14,055 bases of DNA from Bacteroidales bacterium (GTDB lineage: Bacteria; Bacteroidota; Bacteroidia; Bacteroidales; VadinHA17). The position numbers and the translations under genes are program-made. Positions 8,258 to 14,055 of the stretch are shown one piece after another (position 1 is the stretch's first letter; every line of letters starts with the position of its first letter). The notes beneath the pieces are model-generated. The model did not search any database and had not been told where the DNA came from. It worked only from the letters and a program-made list of their open reading frames with translations. The stretch is from NCBI GenBank assembly GCA_031285575.1, contig JAITVX010000226.1, positions 1-14,055 on the forward strand, given 5' to 3'.

Positions 8258-8586
8258 TTACCAAACTGGCCATAATTCTGGCAGATGCATGATACAGACG
8301 AGGTGAATTGGGAAACAGGGTAACTGAAAGATTTGGACAGGAATTCTATGAGATTCTCAAGCCACGAGGAATCTTTGAAAAAATTCACTGTACTCTCGAT
8401 GTATTGAAGAACAGTCATCCCCGTGGTTGTAAAATTTCATAATAATAGTACAGTACTATGAATTCTGCTCCGAAACAGTAGAGGCAATGGTACAATTGAC
8501 CTTCATTTCGGTAATGTTTAAGAAAAATTCAAACTTAAATTTTAGACAGCTCATTAGTGGATATATGTGAATATAAAAAATATCGC
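8258..8586. other. Intergenic region with small unidentified open frames and a palindrome
   Basis: Two overlapping frames oppose each other. On plus, 8293-8445 is open for 50 codons without a start (ERFGQEFYEILKPRGIFE within it). On minus, 8242-8418 encodes 58 residues from ATG (MTVLQYIESTVNFFKDSSW at the start). Neither was recognised, and either may be gene debris. A perfect 15-base palindrome (ATAGTAC, A, GTACTAT) lies at 8445-8459. A TAAGTTTG (-7-like, minus strand) at 8530-8537 precedes a 16-codon frame starting at 8503. Confidence 0.35.
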
Positions 8587-8594
8587 TACTTTTG
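8587..8594 (+). promoter_or_regulatory. -7 element for the thrS operon
   Basis: TACTTTTG matches TAnnTTTG exactly, 27 bases before the thrS ATG, giving a leader of about 20 bases. That is too short for a thrS operator of the E. coli type or a T-box leader. The upstream in-frame TTG at 8592 lies inside this element. Confidence 0.55.
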
Positions 8595-8621
8595 CATTCC
8601 AATTTAAAGTGTAAAATCAGA

Positions 8622-10568
8622 ATGATACAGATTACATTTCCCGACGGCTCCAAAAGAGATTATGAAAATGGAATAAACGGCCTTCAGATAGCCGAACAGA
8701 TAAGCCCAAAGCTTGCAAAAGAGGTATATTCTGCCACCGTTAACGGAGAAACATGGGATTTAACCAGAGCTATTAATGCCGACGCAACGCTGAAACTCAA
8801 TAAATGGGACGACCAGGAAGGCAAACATGCATTCTGGCACTCGTCGGCACACCTGCTGGCCGAAGCTCTTGAGACGCTTTATCCATGCATTAAATTCGGA
8901 ATAGGTCCCGCGATAGAAAATGGCTTCTACTATGACGTTGATCCTGGAGAGGGAAATATAATTACAGACTCAGACCTGCCGGTTGTAGAAAAAAGGATGA
9001 AGGAACTGGCATCAAAAAACATGAACTATAATAGGCAGGATATATGCAAGGAAGACGCCTTGAAATTTTTCACCCAAAAAGGAGACGAGTATAAAACCGA
9101 ACTTATAGGCGAACTGACCGACGGAACGATCACCCTATATCAGCAGGGCGGATTTACCGATTTGTGCAGAGGCCCTCATCTTCCTTCAACAGAACCACTC
9201 AAGGCAGTAAAACTTCTTAGTGTAGCTGGAGCTTACTGGAGGGGAAACGAGAAACGCAAGATGCTCACAAGAATTTACGGCATATCATTCCCAAAACAGA
9301 AAATGCTCGATGAATACCTTGTTCTCCTTGAAGAAGCCAAAAAAAGAGACCACAGGAAAATAGGAAAAGAACTTGAACTGTTTACCTTCTCGCCAAAAGT
9401 AGGTATGGGATTGCCCCTGTGGATGCCAAAAGGCTCGGATATAAGGCAAAACCTAATCACATTCCTTACGTCGGTTTTGAAAAAAAGAGGCTACAGGATT
9501 GTAACTACGCCGCATATCGGTAATGTAAACCTGTATAAAACATCGGGGCATTTTGAAAAATACGGAGCCGATTCGTTTCAGCCTATCTCGACGCCTCAGG
9601 AAGGCGAACAGTTTATGCTGAAGCCTATGAACTGTCCGCACCACTGCGAAATATACAACGCCGTTCCTCATTCATACAAGGACCTGCCGCTGAGAATGGC
9701 AGAATTCGGTACCGTTTACAGATACGAACAAAGCGGCGAACTTCACGGACTTACAAGAGTAAGGAGCTTTACCCAGGACGATGCCCATATTTTCTGCCGC
9801 CACGACCAGCTGCGCGAAGAATTTAAAAGCATCATAGACCTGATACTGTACGTCTTGCGCATACTCAACTTTAAAGAATATACAGCCCAAATATCGCTTC
9901 GTGACAAAAAAGACAGGCAAAAATATATCGGTTCAGAAGAAAACTGGGAAAGAGCTGAACGCGATATTATTGAAGCCGCTGCGGAAAAAGACCTAAATAC
10001 CGTTGTAGCGTATGGCGAAGCTGCATTTTACGGGCCGAAACTTGATTTCATGATAAAAGACGCCATAGGCAGGAAGTGGCAACTTGGAACAATACAGGTT
10101 GACTATAATCTTCCCGAAAGGTTCGACCTTGAATATAATGGCAGCGATAACCAGAAACACAGACCAGTAATGATTCATCGCACCATTTTCGGGTCGATGG
10201 AAAGATTTGTAGCCGTACTTATCGAAAACTCGGCAGGAAAATTTCCACTTTGGCTTGCTCCTGAAAAGGCAGTAATCCTTCCCATAAGTGAAAAATACAA
10301 TGATTATGCAGAAAAAGTTTTGGAAATTCTAAATAATTCCGATATTTGCGCACTTCTTGACGAAAGAAGTGAAAAGATAGGTAAAAAGATAAGAGATAAC
10401 GAATTAAAGAAGATACCCTACCTTCTTGTGATAGGCGAAAAAGAGGCGGAAACAGGGATGGTCTCCATAAGAAAGCAGGGCGAAGGAGATAAGGGAACAA
10501 TGAAAATTGAAGAATTTGTGAAATTTATTCACGAAGAAATGAATAAGGAAATAGCCGTTAAGGCGTAG
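8622..10568 (+). CDS. thrS: Threonyl-tRNA synthetase
   Basis: 648 residues from ATG 8622 (MIQITFPDGSKRDY), the normal start of the N-terminal TGS domain (about 1-62). The protein charges tRNA-Thr with threonine in the cytoplasm and hydrolyses mischarged Ser-tRNA-Thr. The editing domain carries H73-SSA-H77 and CRGPH with Cys182 and His186, the same numbers as in the E. coli enzyme. The class II catalytic core contains PMNCPHHCEIY with the zinc ligand Cys338, FGTVYRYEQSGELHGLTRVRSF (motif 2 region) and a motif 3 region near HRTIFGSMERF. The anticodon-binding domain fills the last roughly 110 residues. An extra in-frame TTG at 8592 would add ten unconserved residues and is rejected. It is the first gene of the thrS-infC-rpmI-rplT cluster, with 27 bases to infC. 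Confidence 0.97.
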   Translation: MIQITFPDGSKRDYENGINGLQIAEQISPKLAKEVYSATVNGETWDLTRAINADATLKLNKWDDQEGKHAFWHSSAHLLAEALETLYPCIKFGIGPAIENGFYYDVDPGEGNIITDSDLPVVEKRMKELASKNMNYNRQDICKEDALKFFTQKGDEYKTELIGELTDGTITLYQQGGFTDLCRGPHLPSTEPLKAVKLLSVAGAYWRGNEKRKMLTRIYGISFPKQKMLDEYLVLLEEAKKRDHRKIGKELELFTFSPKVGMGLPLWMPKGSDIRQNLITFLTSVLKKRGYRIVTTPHIGNVNLYKTSGHFEKYGADSFQPISTPQEGEQFMLKPMNCPHHCEIYNAVPHSYKDLPLRMAEFGTVYRYEQSGELHGLTRVRSFTQDDAHIFCRHDQLREEFKSIIDLILYVLRILNFKEYTAQISLRDKKDRQKYIGSEENWERAERDIIEAAAEKDLNTVVAYGEAAFYGPKLDFMIKDAIGRKWQLGTIQVDYNLPERFDLEYNGSDNQKHRPVMIHRTIFGSMERFVAVLIENSAGKFPLWLAPEKAVILPISEKYNDYAEKVLEILNNSDICALLDERSEKIGKKIRDNELKKIPYLLVIGEKEAETGMVSIRKQGEGDKGTMKIEEFVKFIHEEMNKEIAVKA

Positions 10569-10581
10569 TATTAACAAAATT

Positions 10582-10588
10582 AGGAGGA
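10582..10588 (+). promoter_or_regulatory. Strong Shine-Dalgarno for infC
   Basis: AGGAGGA lies eight bases (counted from AGGAGG) before the ATA codon at 10596. Most other genes in this window lack a recognisable Shine-Dalgarno, so this perfect one stands out. It decides the infC start, since the later GTG at 10674 has no such sequence and would remove conserved residues. Confidence 0.7.
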
Positions 10589-10595
10589 AACAGTT

Positions 10596-11144
10596 ATAGC
10601 TTTACCAGTCAGGCGAAGCCCGGCAAAGATTATCCAGCCGGCTCACAAAATCAACCAGAAGATCACAGCCAGGGTGGTCAGAGTAGTGGGGGAAAATATT
10701 GAACCCACAGTGATGGGACTTCAGGATGCCTTACGCCTTGCCGACAGCATGGAGTTGGATCTTGTGGAAATATCACCGTCAGCCGAGCCACCTGTGTGCA
10801 GGATTGTCGATTATCAAAAATTTCTGTATCAACAAAAAAAGAAGCAGAAAGAGACTAAAGCAAAATCCACAAAGGTTGTAGTGAAGGAAATCCGTTTCGG
10901 GCCAAATACTGATGACCATGATTATAATTTTAAGCTTAAACATGCAATCAAGTTTCTGGAAGAAGGCGCAAAAGTAAAATCATACGTTTTCTTTAAAGGA
11001 AGGTCGATTTTGTTCAAGGAGAAGGGAGAGGTTCTTTTGCTTCGTTTTGCCAACGATTTGGAAGAATTTGGAAAACCCGACCAGTTGCCCAAGCTTGAAG
11101 GAAAACGGATGATTGTATCGTTTTCACCAAAGAAAAAGAAATAA
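10596..11144 (+). CDS. infC: Translation initiation factor IF-3, probable AUA start
   Basis: 182 residues when started at ATA 10596 (IALPVRRSPAK). IF3 binds the 30S subunit, keeps 50S away and checks start codon and initiator tRNA. The N-terminal domain motif KINQKITARVVRVVGENIEP is intact only if translation begins upstream of the GTG at 10674. The frame is closed by TAG at 10581, and between that and the conserved residues there is no ATG, GTG or TTG at a suitable spacing. ATA sits at the right distance from AGGAGGA. The rest is standard: LDLVEISPSAEPPVCRIVDYQKF, a Lys-rich linker helix, then the C-terminal domain VVVKEIRFGPNTDDHDYNFKLKHA, ending KKKK. A rare start matches the AUU start of E. 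coli infC, the basis of IF3 autoregulation there; the same control here is inferred. 26 bases to rpmI. Confidence 0.93.
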   Translation: MALPVRRSPAKIIQPAHKINQKITARVVRVVGENIEPTVMGLQDALRLADSMELDLVEISPSAEPPVCRIVDYQKFLYQQKKKQKETKAKSTKVVVKEIRFGPNTDDHDYNFKLKHAIKFLEEGAKVKSYVFFKGRSILFKEKGEVLLLRFANDLEEFGKPDQLPKLEGKRMIVSFSPKKKK

Positions 11145-11170
11145 ATTTTTAATATATTTTTCAGACGACA

Positions 11171-11368
11171 ATGCCAAAAATGAAAACAAATCCCGGAGCA
11201 AAGAAAAGGTTTTCTTTAACCGGAACAGGAAAAATCAAACGTAAGCATGCCTATAAGAGGCACATACTTACGAAAAAATCGACCAAACGCAAAAGGCACC
11301 TCGGCAATTACGGAGAGGTTGCTAAAACCGATATAAAAAATGTAAAAAGATTGCTTGCAATGAGATAA
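11171..11368 (+). CDS. rpmI: 50S ribosomal protein L35
   Basis: 65 residues, normal length, starting MPKMKTNPGAKKRFSLTGTGKIKRKHA and very rich in Lys and Arg, as expected for this rRNA-binding protein of the large subunit. The HILTKKSTKRKRHL block and the KRLL end are typical. It lies between infC and rplT in the usual order. The AT-rich stretch before the ATG has no clear Shine-Dalgarno. Confidence 0.97.
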   Translation: MPKMKTNPGAKKRFSLTGTGKIKRKHAYKRHILTKKSTKRKRHLGNYGEVAKTDIKNVKRLLAMR

Positions 11369-11409
11369 TTGCTTTGCGTTTGATTTTTAAAAAATTAAGT
11401 ATTAACAGA

Positions 11410-11481
11410 ATGTTCAGCTTTAAGTTCCTCATGAAAAAGGGCGCTGACTTTCAAAAAATTGAATTATGCCAAGATCAGTAA
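11410..11481 (+). CDS. Possible 23-codon leader peptide overlapping the rplT start
   Basis: ATG at 11410 opens a frame beginning MFSFKFLMKKGADFQ that stops at TAA 11479-11481, sixteen bases inside rplT in another frame. It fills most of the unusually long 97-base rpmI-rplT gap. Such an overlap would permit translational coupling to rplT. A chance open frame of this size is quite possible. A weak 5-base stem (TCAGC 11414-11418 with GCTGA 11443-11447) lies in the same stretch. Confidence 0.25.
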   Translation: MFSFKFLMKKGADFQKIELCQDQ

Positions 11482-11810
11482 ATTCAGTAGCATCGAGGGC
11501 TAGAAGGAAAAAAGTCCTCAAACAAACGAAAGGTAATTTCGGTTCAAGAAGAAACGTAATTACAGTTGCAAAAAATACCCTCGACAAAGGATTAGGGTAT
11601 GCATACCGCGACAGAAAAAAGAAAAAAGGCCATTTCAGGGCCTTATGGATTCAAAGGATAAACGCCGGCGTCCGTCAGTATGATATGAGTTATTCGGTAT
11701 TTATTGGCCAGTTGGAAAAACAGGGCATTGCATTAAATCGCAAAACCCTTGCCGATCTCGCCATGAATAATCCCGAAGCATTTAAAGCTATTGTTGAAAA
11801 GGTAAAATAA
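11466..11810 (+). CDS. rplT: 50S ribosomal protein L20
   Basis: 114 residues, normal length. MPRSVNSVASRARRKKVLKQTKG is the classic basic N-terminal extension that reaches into 23S rRNA, followed by the helical globular part with RDRKKKKGHFRALWIQRINAGVRQY and a helix-rich C-terminus (LADLAMNNPEAFKAIVEKVK). It acts early in 50S assembly. In several bacteria L20 represses this operon by binding its mRNA; the 97-base gap before rplT is a candidate place, but no recognised L20-binding structure was seen. Last gene of the operon, 15 bases before a strong hairpin. Confidence 0.97.
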   Translation: MPRSVNSVASRARRKKVLKQTKGNFGSRRNVITVAKNTLDKGLGYAYRDRKKKKGHFRALWIQRINAGVRQYDMSYSVFIGQLEKQGIALNRKTLADLAMNNPEAFKAIVEKVK

Positions 11811-11825
11811 CGCAATACTTAGAAT

Positions 11826-11876
11826 AAACAACCACACCAGTGTAAGTTGTGAAAGTTTACATTGGTGTGGTTGTTT
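11826..11876 (+). terminator. Long hairpin after rplT, probable operon terminator
   Basis: A 20-base arm at 11826-11845 (ending CCAGTGTAA) pairs with 11857-11876 (starting TTACATTGG) around an 11-base loop; one pair is G-U. The right arm ends TTGTTT but no real U-tract follows. The position, 15 bases after the rplT stop, supports termination or 3'-end protection. Confidence 0.75.
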
Positions 11877-11924
11877 AGGCTCACCCGTAAAACCCTGTGT
11901 TTTTCACGCATAAAAAAATAGTTT

Positions 11925-11932
11925 TATCTTTG
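11925..11932 (+). promoter_or_regulatory. -7 element before the ISAon1-like fragment
   Basis: TATCTTTG matches TAnnTTTG, 12 bases before ATG 11945, with no clear -33. It probably belonged to the insertion sequence and now sits just downstream of the rplT hairpin. Confidence 0.4.
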
Positions 11933-11944
11933 CCTAAAAAAGGT

Positions 11945-12103
11945 ATGTTTAAGAATCCCCTGTTATTAAGTTTAGTCAAGTATGTTCTTGGCTCCGAATT
12001 ATTTGATTATTTTGATTTGATTGCACTTGAAGAAATAGGTGAAACCTATGAGGAAAATCATTGGGCAACAATACGCCACCGACAACCTATTTTAACTAAA
12101 TAA
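11945..12103 (+). pseudogene. ISAon1-type transposase N-terminal region protein, truncated
   Basis: 52 residues beginning MFKNPLLLSLVKYVLGSELFDYFDL. The pattern LLxLxxxxLPxxLxxYFD(I/L), here with G in place of P, is that of the small N-terminal-region protein encoded in ISAon1-type elements of Bacteroidota. Relatives are around 100 or more residues and are followed by a DDE transposase; here the similarity fades after EEIGE and the frame ends at 12103 with no DDE gene downstream. A GTG at 11897 also opens this frame but lies upstream of the promoter-like element. Interpreted as an insertion-sequence remnant. Recognition is from memory. Confidence 0.5.
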
Positions 12104-12217
12104 AGAATCGAATTCCAAATTTCTCGCAAAGTATGCGAGCGTTTTTTTGTCATTCAGAATCTTTTCTATAAACTGCCACCGGATATCACTCAAATCGATT
12201 GGGTAAATTTTATTCAT
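12092..12217 (-). pseudogene. IS5-type transposase N-terminal fragment
   Basis: On the minus strand ATG 12217 begins MNKIYPIDLSDIRWQFIEKIL, the characteristic N-terminus of IS5-like transposases (DUF4096-type: YPxDLxDxxWxxIE). After about residue 24 the sequence becomes unrelated (LAYFARNLEFDSLFS) and stops at 12092, so only the first tenth or so of a transposase remains. The break coincides with a terminator-like hairpin at 12123-12148, suggesting that a deletion or insertion joined unrelated DNA there. It faces and slightly overlaps the ISAon1-like fragment. Confidence 0.6.
12123..12148 (+). terminator. Terminator-like hairpin with T-run
   Basis: CTCGCA (12123-12128) and TGCGAG (12134-12139) form a 6-base stem with a 5-base loop, followed by CG and seven T (12142-12148). 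It reads as a rho-independent terminator on the plus strand. It may end residual transcription from the fragment promoter at 11925 or may have come from a lost neighbouring gene. Confidence 0.5.
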
Positions 12218-12644
12218 TGTAATTTTTATGACCTAGTAATCTCAAAATTACAAGTAATAGTCCAATCTTTTTTACTATATAAGATATCTTTTTGAAATTT
12301 TCTAACAGTTACTTAAAAATAGTGCTCCTATGTTGTTAAAATTTGGTGTATTGACTCGTCCCATGGAAAATAAAGTTATATAAATCCTTATATATATTTA
12401 TATATATAAGATCAAAATTTGTTCCTTTGCAAAAAATATGTCAAAGAAACGTATATCAGTGGCTGCAGATTTTTATCAACGCTCAAATTGCAACTGCGCA
12501 ATACCTTGACCTTGACATTTTTCGGATTTTTATAGTTTGTGGTTGCCGACAGCAATAGTTACCTGACTGAAATTGTCTGAAATCCAATCTCAGAATGGAG
12601 ATGCTCCCGGTAATTGTCATCATTCAATAAATAATCGTCAAAGT
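12218..12644. other. AT-rich gap between transposase fragment and serC
   Basis: It contains, on the minus strand, TAATTTTG at 12243-12250, a TAnnTTTG match that would serve the IS5-type fragment. An 11-base perfect inverted repeat (CTTATATATAT, 2-base centre) lies at 12387-12410. No gene is supported; the only open frame with a start worth noting is 23 codons at 12438-12509. In many Bacteroidota serA would be expected here, after serC, but no trace of it is seen. Confidence 0.5.
12387..12410. repeat. Perfect 11-base AT inverted repeat
   Basis: CTTATATATAT at 12387-12397 is the exact reverse complement of 12400-12410, with two T between. The surroundings are also TA-rich. It could be an easily melted or cruciform-forming site or simply low-complexity DNA. 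Confidence 0.6.
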
Positions 12645-13715
12645 CTAATTTTTTGCTTCAAACTCTTTCATGGCGGCTACAAGAGCATCAACGCTCTCTA
12701 TTGGTAGTGCATTATAGGTTGATGCCCTAAATCCACCCACGCTCCTGTGTCCTTCTATTCCAAGCATTCCTTTTGATTTTGCAAAATCGGAGAAAGGTTT
12801 CTCTAACTCCTTATAGTTATCAGCCATTACCCAGCAAATATTCATAATCGATCTGTCGCCGGGATCGATGACTGTAGGCCTGAAGAGTTTGTTCCTGTCA
12901 ATTTCATCATACAGCACGGCTGCTTTCTCAATATTTTTCTTTTCAACAACTTTTACGCCGCCAATGCTTTTTATCCAGTTAAGTGTCTGCTGAGCTGCAA
13001 AAACAGCAAACACAGGCGGGGTATTAAACATCGACTCCCCTTTGATATGCACTCTGTAATCAAGCATAGAAGGTAGTGGACGGGTTACCTTTCCCAGAAC
13101 ATCTTCTTTTACAACTGCAAAAGCCAGGCCGGCTGGAGCAAGGTTTTTCTGTGCTCCTCCATAAATTATAGCGTATTTAGATACATCGACAGGGCGACTG
13201 AAAATATCCGACGACATATCGGCAACCATCGGAACTTTAACATCCAAATCTTTTCTGATTTCAGTACCGTAGATTGTATTGTTTGAGGTAATATGGAAAT
13301 AATCAGCATCTGCCGGAATTTCATAGTTTTTGGGTATGTAGTTGAACAGTTTGTCTTTCGATGAAGCTACTTCAACCACTTCTCCGAAAAGTTTTGCTTC
13401 TTTCAGTGCTTTGCTTGCCCATTCGCCGGTGTTCAAGTACGCAGCCTTTTTTTCCATCAGGTTCATAGGAACCATACAGAACTGCATGCTGGCACCGCCG
13501 CCAAGAAAAAGGACCTGATAGCCCGAAGGTATGTCGAGAAGTTCTTTAAAAAGTTTAACGGTATCGTTCATACAGCCGACAAACTCCTTACTTCTGTGCG
13601 ATATTTCAAGAATTGAAAGCCCTGAGCCGGCAAATTCTCTTATTCCCTCAATGGATTTATCTATTGTATATTGCGGAAGTATTGAAGGCCCAGCATAAAA
13701 ATTATGTTTTTTCAT
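12645..13715 (-). CDS. serC: Phosphoserine aminotransferase
   Basis: 356 residues, normal for the family, starting MKKHNFYAGPSILP. It is a pyridoxal-phosphate fold-type I aminotransferase that converts 3-phosphohydroxypyruvate and glutamate to phosphoserine and 2-oxoglutarate, and usually also serves the 4-phosphohydroxythreonine step of vitamin B6 synthesis. Visible motifs: ISHRSKEF (39-45 region), GGGASMQF (72-79), SNNTIYGTE (144-152), VADMSSD (164-170), the PLP lysine Lys190 in YGGAQKNLAPAG, and EGHRSVGGFRAS near the end. All look intact. It stands alone on the minus strand; serA, which often follows in Bacteroidota, is absent, and IS fragments lie downstream. No exact TAnnTTTG is found upstream; a near match with one extra base (TAAGTTTTG) is at 13784-13792. 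Confidence 0.96.
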   Translation of the reverse strand: MKKHNFYAGPSILPQYTIDKSIEGIREFAGSGLSILEISHRSKEFVGCMNDTVKLFKELLDIPSGYQVLFLGGGASMQFCMVPMNLMEKKAAYLNTGEWASKALKEAKLFGEVVEVASSKDKLFNYIPKNYEIPADADYFHITSNNTIYGTEIRKDLDVKVPMVADMSSDIFSRPVDVSKYAIIYGGAQKNLAPAGLAFAVVKEDVLGKVTRPLPSMLDYRVHIKGESMFNTPPVFAVFAAQQTLNWIKSIGGVKVVEKKNIEKAAVLYDEIDRNKLFRPTVIDPGDRSIMNICWVMADNYKELEKPFSDFAKSKGMLGIEGHRSVGGFRASTYNALPIESVDALVAAMKEFEAKN

Positions 13716-13953
13716 AAAACGGTTAATAATAATTAAAAATAAAAAACGCAGCGAATTTATAAAAATATTTCAGGACAATAGCACAAAACTTATGATTTTG
13801 TATTAAAAAAATGTATTTTTTTACAAATGCCATACTCTTAAAATAACAGTTGGAAAATTAAATTAAACGATTTTTATAACGGATTACAAAAGAAAACGTT
13901 CGCATAACATTGCGGGAAATACTGTATATAATTTACTATTTTGAAAAGCCCAT
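13716..13953. other. AT-rich region upstream of serC
   Basis: Very AT-rich with homopolymer runs. It must include the serC promoter, but only the imperfect TAAGTTTTG (minus, 13784-13792) was found. No gene is supported on either strand. Confidence 0.45.
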
Positions 13954-14055
13954 TTAAGTTCTAGTGGCAAGCTGTTTTCTTGTAACCACAGGAATTTCGA
14001 ACATTATGGTTACCAGTTTGTGAAACACCGTTTTCTTAGGGTGTGTTAACATAAA
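13954..14055 (-). CDS. Possible 3' end of a gene entering from the right edge
   Basis: A minus-strand frame is open from the window edge to TAA at 13954-13956, giving 33 residues including HKLVTIMFEIPVVTRKQLA. The pattern (LxxxxFExPVVTxKxLAxxT) resembles the first helices of the winged-helix tail of some Fic-domain proteins, where a further 40 or so residues would follow. If that is right, the gene is truncated just before the recognition helix. The evidence is thin: the segment is short and the match is from memory. Confidence 0.25.
   Translation of the reverse strand, partial: FMLTHPKKTVFHKLVTIMFEIPVVTRKQLATRT

Noticed and set aside
8592..8621. TTG start giving ten extra residues on ThrS
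   Set aside because: The TTG lies within the promoter -7 element TACTTTTG, and the extra residues are not part of the TGS domain.
8587..8621. T-box or ThrS-binding leader before thrS
   Set aside because: The predicted leader is only about 20 bases, too short for either structure.
10674..10676. GTG as the infC start
   Set aside because: It would remove the conserved IF3 N-terminal motif and has no Shine-Dalgarno, while AGGAGG lies upstream at the right distance from ATA 10596.
12438..12509. 23-codon frame MSKKRISVAADFYQ with a near TAnnTTTG upstream
   Set aside because: The -7-like element is imperfect (TTCCTTTG), the product is very short and unrecognised, and the region is degenerate.

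Overview
The window reads as a chromosomal segment from a member of the Bacteroidota, probably the Bacteroidales. Several signals agree. There is a GH92 alpha-mannosidase, a Bacteroidota-type putative porin, an HU-HIG DNA-binding protein starting MSIYY, and ISAon1-type transposase remnants. Promoter-like TAnnTTTG (-7) elements recur in front of genes, and Shine-Dalgarno sequences are mostly absent. No tRNA, rRNA, CRISPR array or intact mobile element was seen.

Layout. (1) 1-962: a small HU-like gene on the minus strand, behind a roughly 190-base leader containing an array of sites with an exact 22-base period. (2) 963-5303: a GH92 lipoprotein glycosidase (+) converging on a 704-residue outer-membrane porin (-). 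(3) 5304-7497: a divergent promoter region, then an ABC-F ATPase (+). (4) 7498-8621: a non-core stretch holding the 3' part of a GC-rich Bacteroidota gene truncated at its 5' end, small unidentified open frames, palindromes and the thrS promoter. (5) 8622-11876: the conserved translation operon thrS-infC-rpmI-rplT, closed by a strong hairpin. (6) 11877-12644: an AT-rich scar containing the starts of two different transposases, each with its own promoter-like element, plus a terminator-like hairpin and an AT palindrome. (7) 12645-13715: serC (-), without serA downstream. (8) 13716-14055: AT-rich intergenic DNA and a possible gene end entering from the right edge.

Function. The operon supplies threonyl-tRNA synthetase, initiation factor IF3 and ribosomal proteins L35 and L20. 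ABC-F proteins also act on the ribosome. GH92 and the porin are envelope proteins, but no SusC/SusD pair is present, so there is no visible polysaccharide-utilisation locus. SerC links to serine and vitamin B6 synthesis.

No clear new multi-gene system is visible. The most useful observations are the 22-base operator-like array before the HU-like gene, a probable AUA start for infC behind a strong Shine-Dalgarno, a tiny open frame overlapping the rplT start, and the transposase scar beside serC.
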